DNA of 64,000 nt from Silene conica (taxonomy: Eukaryota; Streptophyta; Magnoliopsida; Caryophyllales; Caryophyllaceae), in assembly GCA_029255685.2 (NCBI GenBank), contig CM055315.2, positions 45,551,705-45,615,704 of the forward strand, read 5' to 3'. Each line of letters opens with the position of its first letter. Position 1 is the first letter of the stretch. Shown here in pieces: positions 20,342 through 31,659 of this stretch. Made by a program: the position numbers and the translations under genes. The notes under the pieces were generated by a model that worked only from the letters and a program-made list of their open reading frames with translations, did no database searches and was not told where the DNA came from.

Positions 20342-22284
20342 GAAAATAAAGAACATATTTTTGAAAGTATTTGGTTTTTCAATTTTTTTGGATTTTTGAT
20401 TTTTATGAAGGCAATAAAAACAAAAAGAGACAAAAGAAGATGAAAAACTAAAAACTAAACTAAATGCTCTAAACTACATGTATGCAAACTACATGTGACA
20501 ATATGATACAAAAATATAAATCTAATGCATCTAAATGAATGCAACTATATGCATCTAAACTAATGATGTGAAAACATGAAAAGTAAACTAAAACAAACTA
20601 ACTAAACTAAACTAACTACTCTAGATGCATGCTAGAAAGGAAATGCAAACTAAATCGAAATTTGGATTAAGGGAGTTACTTGCTTTGTTTTGGATTTTTC
20701 CAAGGGAGCAAAGTCATCACCAACCACCTCCAAAGGTGGTCACTCATCACCATCATTGTAATACCCCGTAATTTAGCCTCGGTCAACGGCAGTTAAACCA
20801 TGTTTTATACACGTATTTCAAAATGAATGTTTATAAAGTCTTTTACGTAATTTATTATTATTTTATTAATCGTATTTCTACGATTATTTCGTAATTCATA
20901 ATTATTTTATATTTGATGATTATTTCATATAATGATATTTCTTTCGTATTTCTTTATTGTTGATAATATATTTATAATTAAATAGATTTCTTATTTAATA
21001 TTTATTTCTCATTTATACTTGTTTATTATTAAAGTCGTTATTATATTTAAATTCTAAATTTTATATATATTCTTACGTAAGTACTAATAATTTTATATTT
21101 TCATAATTAGTACAATTAATTTTATGTTTGTGCTCGTAATTTTAAGTTGCGAGTCGAGAACGGAGTGTAAGTGTCTCGGGATGCGTGATGGGCTCGTGTA
21201 AGAAGTAGTGTGTTGGACTCGGGTTTAGAAATCGAAGCAAACAAATAGTATAACAAACAACACCTTACCCTATTATGTTATACGACATATCTCATACAAC
21301 TCCCCTACACTAAACCTAAAACCCTAATTCAGAAAAAAAGAAAAAGAAAAGAGAGGCGTGCGATGAAGAGAGAACCAGAGAGATCAGTCAGCTTCGTCAC
21401 CATCTTTATCGCTCACCATGGTCACGGTAAGTCAGACCTTCGATGTGTACTCGGTTTGCGTTTTATTTTGTTTCTTTTCGAACTGTTTTCTCTGTGCTTT
21501 GATATGAGTCTCTGGGTGTAGTGAATAGGGTGTTTGTAGTCTTGTGCGGTGGTTGTGGGTGGCTCCTAGTGACCGGAACACCGCCTTCCAAAGGGACGTT
21601 TTATTTCCGTGGCAAAACAAAGAGAAACAGGGGCGTGTGTGAGGGGTCAGTGACTGCGATTGTAGCAGGTGCTATAGGGGTGTCGAGGTGTAGTGGTTAC
21701 CACCGTTAGGGTTGTCGGAGGTGGTAGACTTAGATGTGGTTACAGGGGTGGTTAGGGTGACGGCGTTGGTGGCTAGAGGTGGGTTTGCAATGGGTAATCG
21801 GTGGCGTCAAAACAGAGAGCAAGATGGGCTGTTCGTGTATTTACGGTGTTTGTCGAGGCGACTACAAAGGGAAAGACGAGTCGTAAGGAGCTCCTATGGG
21901 ACCACCGTGGGTCAGTGGTGACCACGGTGGTGGCCAGTGGAGTTGTCGGGGTCGGTGGAGAGAGAGAGGAGCGTGGAAATAGAGGGTGTCGGAGATGGGT
22001 GCTGAACGTAGAGAGTCTGTGAGTGGACAGGCTGTTTTGGGGCGGTCGTGGTGGTTGCTGCGGTGGTCTTTGGTGGCGACCTACGGGTGGAAGTTGTAGT
22101 GGGTAGTACGAACTTTAGGTTGGGGCCAGTAATGTCGGTGGTGAGGGACCAAGCTAGTATCGGTGGTGTCGCGAAGTTGGTGTCGGGCCTATTCGGGTTT
22201 CGATGTTGCTGTTGCGTGTTTGTTGCTGTTGTCGCGTTTGTTGCATGTTATTTGTTGCTGTTGTCGTGTTCGTAATTGTTAATC

Positions 22285-22530
22285 TATATACTATTGTATT
22301 TTTATTAACATTATTATTATTACAATTATTATTATTATTATTATCATTATTTAAACAAGTATTGTTATTCTTGTTGTTATTTTAATTGTTATTGTGGTTG
22401 TTTTGTCAACATAATATTATTATTATTATTATGTTATTATTATTAGTATGATATTATGTTATATGTTATTATTATTATTGTTGATATTGTTATTATTGTT
22501 AATACTATTGTTATTATTATGTAATTGTTG
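22285..22530 (+). repeat. ATT/TTG trinucleotide-rich tract, D 5' LTR
   Basis: Several short runs of ATT with TTG interruptions; repeated at about 27480-27725. D' has a comparable AAT-rich tract near 63005-63060. Confidence 0.8.
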
Positions 22531-23359
22531 TTTTGTTTGGGTACTTGAGTCGTTAAGTAATCAAATTTGTTAAATGTATTCGTGGTTATGTTTTCACGTT
22601 TCGTAATTTGTCTAATAAATTCGTATCTTCATAATTTGTAATACATATGTGACAAGTATCGTTATTTAGTTGTTTGTGATAATTTATATAATTCTTTACT
22701 TAATTAAATTACTACTAAGTAACAATTGATACGGTCTCGTACGCGTATTAAATTATTTAAATAGTTAATTTAAATAATGGATATATTATATTAATTTGCG
22801 TTATTGTATTAGTTAGTGATTAAGTATATTATTTTATTAGGTGTCGAGTATGTGATGAAGTGATCCTACTAATTGGATGTTAGCTGCGGGATTGATTATA
22901 TTGCTATCCAGGTAGGATACACTGACCCTATACTCTATGATGTGTTATGAATGAGTGTTAAATTGTGTGTTATGGATGCTGAGCATGATTGATATGGTAA
23001 TGATATTGGTTGGATCGAGTGTTGATTATTATTAGTGGCATGAGCATTGCATTATTTAATAGTGTGATTGATTAAGAGTATTGTTGCATTCATGAGCATG
23101 GCATATGCATTGGTTACTGAGAAAGATGTGAATCAAATGTTGTTCTGATATAAAGCCCAGGGTGGTTCTGCAGACCAGGCCTGGTGTCTTATCAGCTATT
23201 GAGCTGGTGTTCGGTGACGACCGATTATAGTCTGCCGGGAGGTTCGGTATGGCTGGGTGTTTCGGGTTTGAGATTGTGATTGAGATTGAGATCGAGCTCG
23301 AGCATATCATTGCATTTGCATATCATAATTGTTGCATTATCTATTTTGTGTTATCCTAC

Positions 23360-23375
23360 TCAACCGCGAGGTTGA
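23360..23375 (+). promoter_or_regulatory. GNRA-type hairpin in the D LTR
   Basis: TCAACC, loop GCGA, GGTTGA. Conserved in the 3' LTR (28555-28570) and in the diverged D' LTR (62305-62320, minus strand) within a larger conserved block. An RNA role is possible. Confidence 0.45.
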
Positions 23376-23697
23376 CAGTGTATTCGTGTACACCTACGAT
23401 GATCCGGAATGGGGAGTAGATTCTACAGGTCAGAGACAGATGGATTAGGAGCTTGGGCATGGAGAGAGACATGGCTTGGACCTACTTAGAATTAGATCAC
23501 ATAATTAGATGTTATCAGTTGTACTTTATTCTTTGCATAGTAATTGTAATATCAAAGTTCAAATTTTATCAGTTTTATATAAAGTACTTTGGTTGTTTTA
23601 CTTTGTTATTCACTACCTCGGACATTCCGAGATGGTAACAGCTCTATTTATTTGAGAATGTCTTGCTAAAGGCTCTTAAATAAATGGGGGTGTTACA

Positions 23698-25951
23698 AAG
23701 TGGTATCAGAGCGAACGATCCTCAGGCCTAAACCAAATGAATAATAATGAACGTAGGAAGAGTCTAATAAAATGAACCCCAGGTTAGTAACTGTTAGGAG
23801 CCCCAGGATTGGGATGAGTTAGGGGCCCCCTCAAACCAAGCCACTGGCCCTTTCAGTCTAACCTGGTAACCCTTGAGTGATGTAGAGAGTGGGTAGTAAG
23901 AAAATAAAAGATCAGACCCTACCTATATTGTACTGACGGTTTTGCAGGAGCGGAACGAGGTAAGTAATGATGTGATACATGGTTAATGATGTGCAATGAA
24001 AGAATATTGTTGACATTGGCATAATGAATGATTTGAATACCTGAGTGACACTTAGTGTATGGATGACATAAGTTGTGAATTATGAACTATGTGATGATAT
24101 GCATGCGGCTTTATGATCCCTGAACCATTAGGTAGAGATATAATATAATGATATGCGTAATGAGTTGTTGGTAAGTGGCACCTTAGTGACTTCTAGGATA
24201 TATTTACGTACCTAAATAAATTATGATAGTTACGAGGATAGAAACTACTGTATTGCCTATACATGCATGATGATTGAGTTATTTAGTTGATTTCATTTGT
24301 GATTTCGTAATCTTCACCGTTTTCAAACTCCACTGTCTAGAATTTTCATTCACGTTTTCAAAATGATAAGCCACGTAAAATCTTAATGAGTCGTTATTTA
24401 ATAGTGATTTTTGCAAATTGTCCAAATTTCCGTGTAGCGCTGCAAAGTTTTGTTCAAACCCACTGAGTTGTAAAATTATTATAAATAATTTCCTTAAGCT
24501 TTAAATTGATTGTTCTTCCTATGATTAGTTAATTCCTTATGGTTTTAATTATGGTTTTTGGAAGTTGCTAAGTGATGTTTGATTGTTGAATTGGTAAAGT
24601 TTTAAATATAAAAGTTTAAATTAAATATGAATTATGCTATGTAATCATGTAATATTCCGATATGACATAGTAGCATGAATAGTGGACATATTATATGCAT
24701 ATGAACCTTGTTATATAATAATATAACCTTAATTATTATTGGTGAGTTCATACAAGGTTAGTCTCTTTTATGTTGACGCTATTGATTACGCCACAAGGTG
24801 AGTTACATATTGTTATGTTTAAGTCTGATCACATTATGTTGAAATAGTAATTTAGTTGACACGTGAATTGTGAGAATGCTAGTCTTGTTTTCGATCTATA
24901 ACTTGTAAAATCGTTAGTTGAATCGTGTTTATAAATTGTTATTAATTACAACTTCATTGTTTTGAAAGTTTCGAAATGTTTTCAAATTGATAATCCATGA
25001 TAAAGCTGATGTTCGATAATTATGGTAATTGTTTTACAACAGGAAGAATGTGTAGCTGCATGTTAATAAAATTTTTGCCTAAATACGAGATTGTTGATAT
25101 AAACCCCTTATTCTGCACGTTATATCCATTACTGGATTTATGATTGATGTAAATTGAGTAGATGAGAAATGGACCTACGTGGTTTTAACTTATTTATACC
25201 TAGAAATGTTAAACTGACCTGCTAGTCTATGATTGGTGTATATCTTGTCTAATAAGCCAATGCTCCATGTTTAATTATATTGGTTAAATTTTGCTTTATG
25301 CATTTTCTAGAATATACTTCTGCTTCTATAATATGATTATGAGCCTAAAATGCTTTAATTTGTCATTATGAATTTTGAGTTATTAATTGTTTACATTGAT
25401 ATAAATATATTAGGTTTGTCTCAAAGTTCCAAGTGTATATAAGTGGTTGTTATCTCGATTTTGTTTTACTGCGTAGCATGAAATTGACAAATAAGTTGTT
25501 ACTTCAAAAGTCGAATGCTAGTGGTAATTACCTTATCATATGATTTGTGACTGTTGTTTTGGTGATCTTCTTGAGCATTGAATGTGAAATTTTATAATGG
25601 GTTAAGAGGACGTAACCATGCTCTAAGGAAGATAGGATTGTAAAATCTTAAAAATTTATGATATGACTAGTTGTTGAGGCATGTAAAATTGATACGTCGT
25701 GATTGTTTGAATATACTTGATAATCCTGTTTACTTCGGTTATGCATTATACTGTGATTCGTGAAGTATCTTTTAACTTAGTTATGCGTTAAACTTTGGGG
25801 ACAAAGTTTTCTTAACGAGGGTAGAATGTAACATCTCGTGTTTTGAAGTCGATATAAGTGTCACTTGTGATTGTTTCATGCTTGTTATATGTTTCATTAC
25901 CGTTATGGGGTGGCGAACTTCGGGACGAAGTTCATTTTAAGGAGGGAAGAC
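23698..25951 (+). other. Noncoding interior of D
   Basis: The primer site TGGTATCAGAGC is at 23701-23712. The next 200 bp match the D' leader closely. The rest is AT-rich with no frame above 60 codons. Near the 3' end (about 25795-25830) is a second purine tract followed by TGTAACATCTCG, like an LTR start. Confidence 0.75.
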
Positions 25952-28892
25952 TGTAATACCCCGTAATTTAGCCTCGGTCAACGGCAGTTAAACCATGTTT
26001 TATACACGTATTTCAAAATGAATGTTTATAAAGTCTTTTACGTAATTTATTATTATTTTATTAATCGTATTTCTACGATTATTTCGTAATTCATAATTAT
26101 TTTATATTTGATGATTATTTCATATAATGATATTTCTTTCGTATTTCTTTATTGTTGATAATATATTTATAATTAAATAGATTTCTTATTTAATATTTAT
26201 TTCTCATTTATACTTGTTTATTATTAAAGTCGTTATTATATTTAAATTCTAAATTTTATATATATTCTTACGTAAGTACTAATAATTTTATATTTTCATA
26301 ATTAGTACAATTAATTTTATGTTTGTGCTCGTAATTTTAAGTTGCGAGTCGAGAACGGAGTGTAAGTGTCTCGGGATGCGTGATGGGCTCGTGTAAGAAG
26401 TAGTGTGTTGGACTCGGGTTTAGAAATCGAAGCAAACAAATAGTATAACAAACAACACCTTACCCTATTATGTTATACGACATATCTCATACAACTCCCC
26501 TACACTAAACCTAAAACCCTAATTCAGAAAAAAAGAAAAAGAAAAGAGAGGCGTGCGATGAAGAGAGAACCAGAGAGATCAGTCAGCTTCGTCACCATCT
26601 TTATCGCTCACCATGGTCACGGTAAGTCAGACCTTCGATGTGTACTCGGTTTGCGTTTTATTTTGTTTCTTTTCGAACTGTTTTCTCTGTGCTTTGATAT
26701 GAGTCTCTGGGTGTAGTGAATAGGGTGTTTGTAGTCTTGTGCGGTGGTTGTGGGTGGCTCCTAGTGACCGGAACACCGCCTTCCAAAGGGACGTTTTATT
26801 TCCGTGGCAAAACAAAGAGAAACAGGGGCGTGTGTGAGGGGTCAGTGACTGCGATTGTAGCAGGTGCTATAGGGGTGTCGAGGTGTAGTGGTTACCACCG
26901 TTAGGGTTGTCGGAGGTGGTAGACTTAGATGTGGTTACAGGGGTGGTTAGGGTGACGGCGTTGGTGGCTAGAGGTGGGTTTGCAATGGGTAATCGGTGGC
27001 GTCAAAACAGAGAGCAAGATGGGCTGTTCGTGTATTTACGGTGTTTGTCGAGGCGACTACAAAGGGAAAGACGAGTCGTAAGGAGCTCCTATGGGACCAC
27101 CGTGGGTCAGTGGTGACCACGGTGGTGGCCAGTGGAGTTGTCGGGGTCGGTGGAGAGAGAGAGGAGCGTGGAAATAGAGGGTGTCGGAGATGGGTGCTGA
27201 ACGTAGAGAGTCTGTGAGTGGACAGGCTGTTTTGGGGCGGTCGTGGTGGTTGCTGCGGTGGTCTTTGGTGGCGACCTACGGGTGGAAGTTGTAGTGGGTA
27301 GTACGAACTTTAGGTTGGGGCCAGTAATGTCGGTGGTGAGGGACCAAGCTAGTATCGGTGGTGTCGCGAAGTTGGTGTCGGGCCTATTCGGGTTTCGATG
27401 TTGCTGTTGCGTGTTTGTTGCTGTTGTCGCGTTTGTTGCATGTTATTTGTTGCTGTTGTCGTGTTCGTAATTGTTAATCTATATACTATTGTATTTTTAT
27501 TAACATTATTATTATTACAATTATTATTATTATTATTATCATTATTTAAACAAGTATTGTTATTCTTGTTGTTATTTTAATTGTTATTGTGGTTGTTTTG
27601 TCAACATAATATTATTATTATTATTATGTTATTATTATTAGTATGATATTATGTTATATGTTATTATTATTATTGTTGATATTGTTATTATTGTTAATAC
27701 TATTGTTATTATTATGTAATTGTTGTTTTGTTTGGGTACTTGAGTCGTTAAGTAATCAAATTTGTTAAATGTATTCGTGGTTATGTTTTCACGTTTCGTA
27801 ATTTGTCTAATAAATTCGTATCTTCATAATTTGTAATACATATGTGACAAGTATCGTTATTTAGTTGTTTGTGATAATTTATATAATTCTTTACTTAATT
27901 AAATTACTACTAAGTAACAATTGATACGGTCTCGTACGCGTATTAAATTATTTAAATAGTTAATTTAAATAATGGATATATTATATTAATTTGCGTTATT
28001 GTATTAGTTAGTGATTAAGTATATTATTTTATTAGGTGTCGAGTATGTGATGAAGTGATCCTACTAATTGGATGTTAGCTGCGGGATTGATTATATTGCT
28101 ATCCAGGTAGGATACACTGACCCTATACTCTATGATGTGTTATGAATGAGTGTTAAATTGTGTGTTATGGATGCTGAGCATGATTGATATGGTAATGATA
28201 TTGGTTGGATCGAGTGTTGATTATTATTAGTGGCATGAGCATTGCATTATTTAATAGTGTGATTGATTAAGAGTATTGTTGCATTCATGAGCATGGCATA
28301 TGCATTGGTTACTGAGAAAGATGTGAATCAAATGTTGTTCTGATATAAAGCCCAGGGTGGTTCTGCAGACCAGGCCTGGTGTCTTATCAGCTATTGAGCT
28401 GGTGTTCGGTGACGACCGATTATAGTCTGCCGGGAGGTTCGGTATGGCTGGGTGTTTCGGGTTTGAGATTGTGATTGAGATTGAGATCGAGCTCGAGCAT
28501 ATCATTGCATTTGCATATCATAATTGTTGCATTATCTATTTTGTGTTATCCTACTCAACCGCGAGGTTGACAGTGTATTCGTGTACACCTACGATGATCC
28601 GGAATGGGGAGTAGATTCTACAGGTCAGAGACAGATGGATTAGGAGCTTGGGCATGGAGAGAGACATGGCATGGACCTACTTAGAATTAGATCACATAAT
28701 TAGATGTTATCAGTTGTACTTTATTCTTTGCATAGTAATTGTAATATCAAAGTTCAAATTTTATCAGTTTTATATAAAGTACTTTGGTTGTTTTACTTTG
28801 TTATTCACTACCTCGGACATTCCGAGATGGTAACAGCTCTATTTATTTGAGAATGTCTTGCTAAAGGCTCTTAAATAAATGGGGGTGTTACA
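25952..28892 (+). repeat. 3' LTR of D
   Basis: 2941 bp, with one mismatch seen against the 5' LTR. It follows the purine tract at about 25940-25951 and is followed by the ATCAT duplication. Confidence 0.95.
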
Positions 28893-28897
28893 ATCAT

Positions 28898-30590
28898 CTT
28901 CATCACCATCAGCGCCTACATCTTCTTCGCCATTGCCCTCATCAACGACCATGAAGTCGTTCGGGTTGTTCACAAAATCACGGAAAGGAGAGGCATGCGA
29001 CCCACTAGCTCCCGGGTCACCATACATGCCATGAGGAGAAGGGTGTCCTCGAGGGGGAGGGTCCGGGACTCCACGAAAATTCGGTGGAAAGATCGGGTTG
29101 GAGAAGTACCCCGGGGAAACATTAATCTCCCCGTAAAAACGCCCCTCGGGGGGCACATAACCCCTATCAGGAGGCATGTAGTATGACGGTCGACCACTAT
29201 CCGGATGATGATAACCCTCGCGAACGGACCGATCATAACTCAGAAATGTCCCATAGGCTTGATCATGGTAGAGGTAATCAAGCCTATAGGTCAAATCCCT
29301 ATGCCGCTCATCGGCCAATGCTTGGCGCTGGTCCGCTAGATCCGCTGCACTTTTCATGCCCAAGTCAACCCGGGACATGAAATCAATAAGCTCTTGGGGG
29401 CATGAAGATGAAGATGAACCGGAGGTGGATCCCTGGAAGTATGAGGGACCACTCTGGAACTGGGACATGGAAATGGGGGGCTGCTGAAATGGCTCAAACT
29501 GGAGGTCGGAAGGAGTGGCACCGACTCTATCTCTGGCGTAAACTCTCGGGGCACGCTGGTCTGGCGGGAGGTCCTCGGGGTCCGCCTCGATATCAAGGAG
29601 GTAAGAGGTCTTCCCCGGCACAACTTTCATCAACTCGGTGTTTGGCAAAGGGACTGAATTCTTGAATTTGTTGTCAACCCGAATCTGCCAATACTCTTTG
29701 CGATCACTGGGGTTATACCGTACCCACCCCAAAGCATCCTGCAAGTATCGGCTAGATAACACATTCTCACCCTGAATGAAGTCGACCGTGAAGTGCCTCT
29801 AACAACGGTTGTTGGCAATCAAAGTGACCATACCCCCAACACAAATGGGGGTAGTAAGCTGAGGTCGGGATGCCAACCTACTCAAGTGAAGGGCCATATG
29901 GTGAGCAATGTTTAATTTCGGGCCACCAACCAAGTAACAACCAAGTATCTCAAGCTCTGTAGTGGTGAAGTTATGCGGCTCATCCCTAGAGAAAACGGTC
30001 CACCCCATGAACCTATGCCATATCCTAATCGGTGCCAAATGCACCCTATTAGCCGGTTTCTTTCTGCTTCTATCACTTACAAGACCGGTTATGGCTGTCC
30101 AAATGAGCTCGATATCAAAGCCCTCCGGAGGCTTAATGGGCAATTTTCCGTCTAGCCCAAAAATTAAGGCAAATTCCTCTAATGTGAGACGATGTTCCCT
30201 ATTCATCAATCAGAACTCTAAAAATGCAACTTTCCCCAAAGTTCGGTTCTTAGTAACAACCAACGAACTCAAAAATTCCCAAGTTAACCGGGGAGATGTG
30301 TGAACCGGTTTTGTCTCATACAAAGTTTTCATACCCAAACCCTCAAAAAGAGCCGCAGTTATTTTCTCAATCCCTAATTCTCTCAATCTGGCTCTATCAA
30401 TAAACCTAGTTGGGTGAAGGGGGCGATTCTTAAAATAGGTGAAATTACCTTTTTGTTGAATTGAAGCAAAGGTGAGACCGGGAAAGCAAGGATCCGGGCC
30501 AATGTTGCAACTCTCCATCACATTTTGAACCTCTTGCTCCACCGAAGGGTCGTGCCTTGATTTGGATCGCCTTTCTGTTCTTCCCGACAT
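28898..30590 (-). pseudogene. Athila ORF1-like region, copy B2
   Basis: Same content and order as 1190-2809: a basic N-terminus, LRELGIEKITAALFEGLG, FTLEEFALIFGLDGKLPI-like segment, RIWHRFMGWTVFSR and a Pro/Gly/Ser-rich C-terminus ending in an acidic stretch. Element D is inserted near its 3' end. A fossil with about two breaks besides that insertion. Confidence 0.72.
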
Positions 30591-31659
30591 GGTTATTTGA
30601 AGGAGAGGTGATGAGGGAATAAAGGGGGTTTTGATTTGAGAGAGTTTGATGAAGTTTGCTGGGGTTATTGAAGGTAAGGGATGAAGAGGAGAGAAGGAAA
30701 TGAGGAAGAATGAAGAAGAAATGAAGTGGAAAGAGTAAGAAATGAGGTAGCAATGAAGAAGAAAAGAGGAGGGCGAGTAACATAAAAACGCGACATGGGG
30801 CTCTCAGCCGGTTGGGACCGGCCGCCGGCCCACCGGCTGAGAGTTAGGGTTTGGTAAATTTTCGATTTTTCGAAATTTTCTAAGGGGGTTTGATTCTGAG
30901 CCGGCGGACCGGCTGCCGGCCGACCGGCTCAAAATCTTGTCTTCAAATTTCCTTTGCCTTCTCTTCTTCTTTTTTCACTTCACAAAAACACTCCCAGCCG
31001 GCGGACCGGCTGCCGGCCTACCGGCTGAGGAGCTTACTTCGTCTTCTTTTTCTTCATCAATCTTCACTTGCAAAAACTCCCAGCCGGCGGACCGGCTGCC
31101 GGCCGACCGGCTGGGGAACCCTTCTCCTTTCTTTTTCTTCAACTTTGTTTCACACAACACACGATTCTCAGCCGGCGGACCGGCTGCCGGCCGACCGGCT
31201 GGGAATCATTTCCTCTTGAATTTTTCCAATTTTTGAACAAGTCATCGTCTTCTCAGCCGGCTGACCGGCTGCCGGTTTGGTAGAGGCTGGGGATGCAAAA
31301 TCTGAAATCTGCCCAAATAAACTATAAAAAACAGAAATGTGTCCAGGGCCTCCCAGCCGGTATGTTACCGTCGGCCGGTGGGCCGGCTGGGAGTACCTGT
31401 ACACAATTTCGAGAAATAATTTAATTTGAACATAAAAATCAACTTTGCCTACAACGGTTTTGCCCATAATCCTCCGACTATACTCATGAATCATCCACTA
31501 ACAAGCAACAAACATATCCAAATATCTCATGGAAGCTAAAAATTAAACTAAAACCGAACTAACCATGAAACTAACATGAAAACTAGATGAACTAAAGGAA
31601 ACTAATACTTACAACCGGTGGTTGTTGAGTGACTCCACCAAACCTTTCACGATCAATCA
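30591..31659 (-). other. Spacer between ORF1-like region and gag-protease, copy B2
   Basis: No coding content recognised. It holds the CCGG module array at 30805-31393 and the uninterrupted site (GCCGG, 30900-30904) of the solo LTR seen in B1. Confidence 0.7.
30805..31393 (-). repeat. Internal CCGG module array, copy B2
   Basis: Seven modules begin near 30805, 30899, 30995, 31081, 31169, 31254 and 31354, at 85-100 bp steps, nearly the same as in B1. The first reads CAGCCGG to CCGGCTG with internal CCGGCCGCCGGCC. Confidence 0.85.

Larger units (their letters stand above)
17814..20756 (-). other. 3' noncoding region of copy B2
   Basis: Nearly 3 kb with no recognisable coding content; the only frames are short ones in A-rich or pyrimidine-rich DNA (such as about 18890-19030). 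From 19639 on it matches 1-1117 of B1. The hairpin with polypurine-like motif is at 20144-20182 and the second hairpin at 20290-20341. Confidence 0.7.
20757..23697 (+). repeat. 5' LTR of D
   Basis: An AT-rich first 0.5 kb is followed by a GA-rich, leader-like stretch near 21320-21440, a TTG/TTA-rich centre and a conserved last 0.6 kb shared with D'. Short frames inside have no recognisable content. Confidence 0.95.
20757..28892 (+). mobile_element. Very young large-LTR Ty3/gypsy-type element D without coding region
   Basis: Two 2941-bp LTRs (20757-23697, 25952-28892) start TGTAATACCCC and end GGGTGTTACA, flanked by ATCAT at 20752-20756 and 28893-28897. B1 has the empty site at 1113-1117. The primer site matches initiator tRNA-Met, and a purine tract (AAGGAGGGAAGA) precedes the 3' LTR. 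The 2254-bp interior has no recognisable gag or pol, so the element resembles LARD-type non-autonomous retrotransposons. I find one mismatch between the LTRs, implying insertion on the order of ten to thirty thousand years ago at usual rates. Structurally whole. The relative D' at 59483-64000 carries gag. Confidence 0.94.

Noticed and set aside
21521-22385. Several 60-75-codon frames in the D LTRs considered as small genes
   Set aside because: They overlap in different frames within a G-rich and TTG-rich LTR, have no recognisable motif, and are identical in both LTRs only because the LTRs are.
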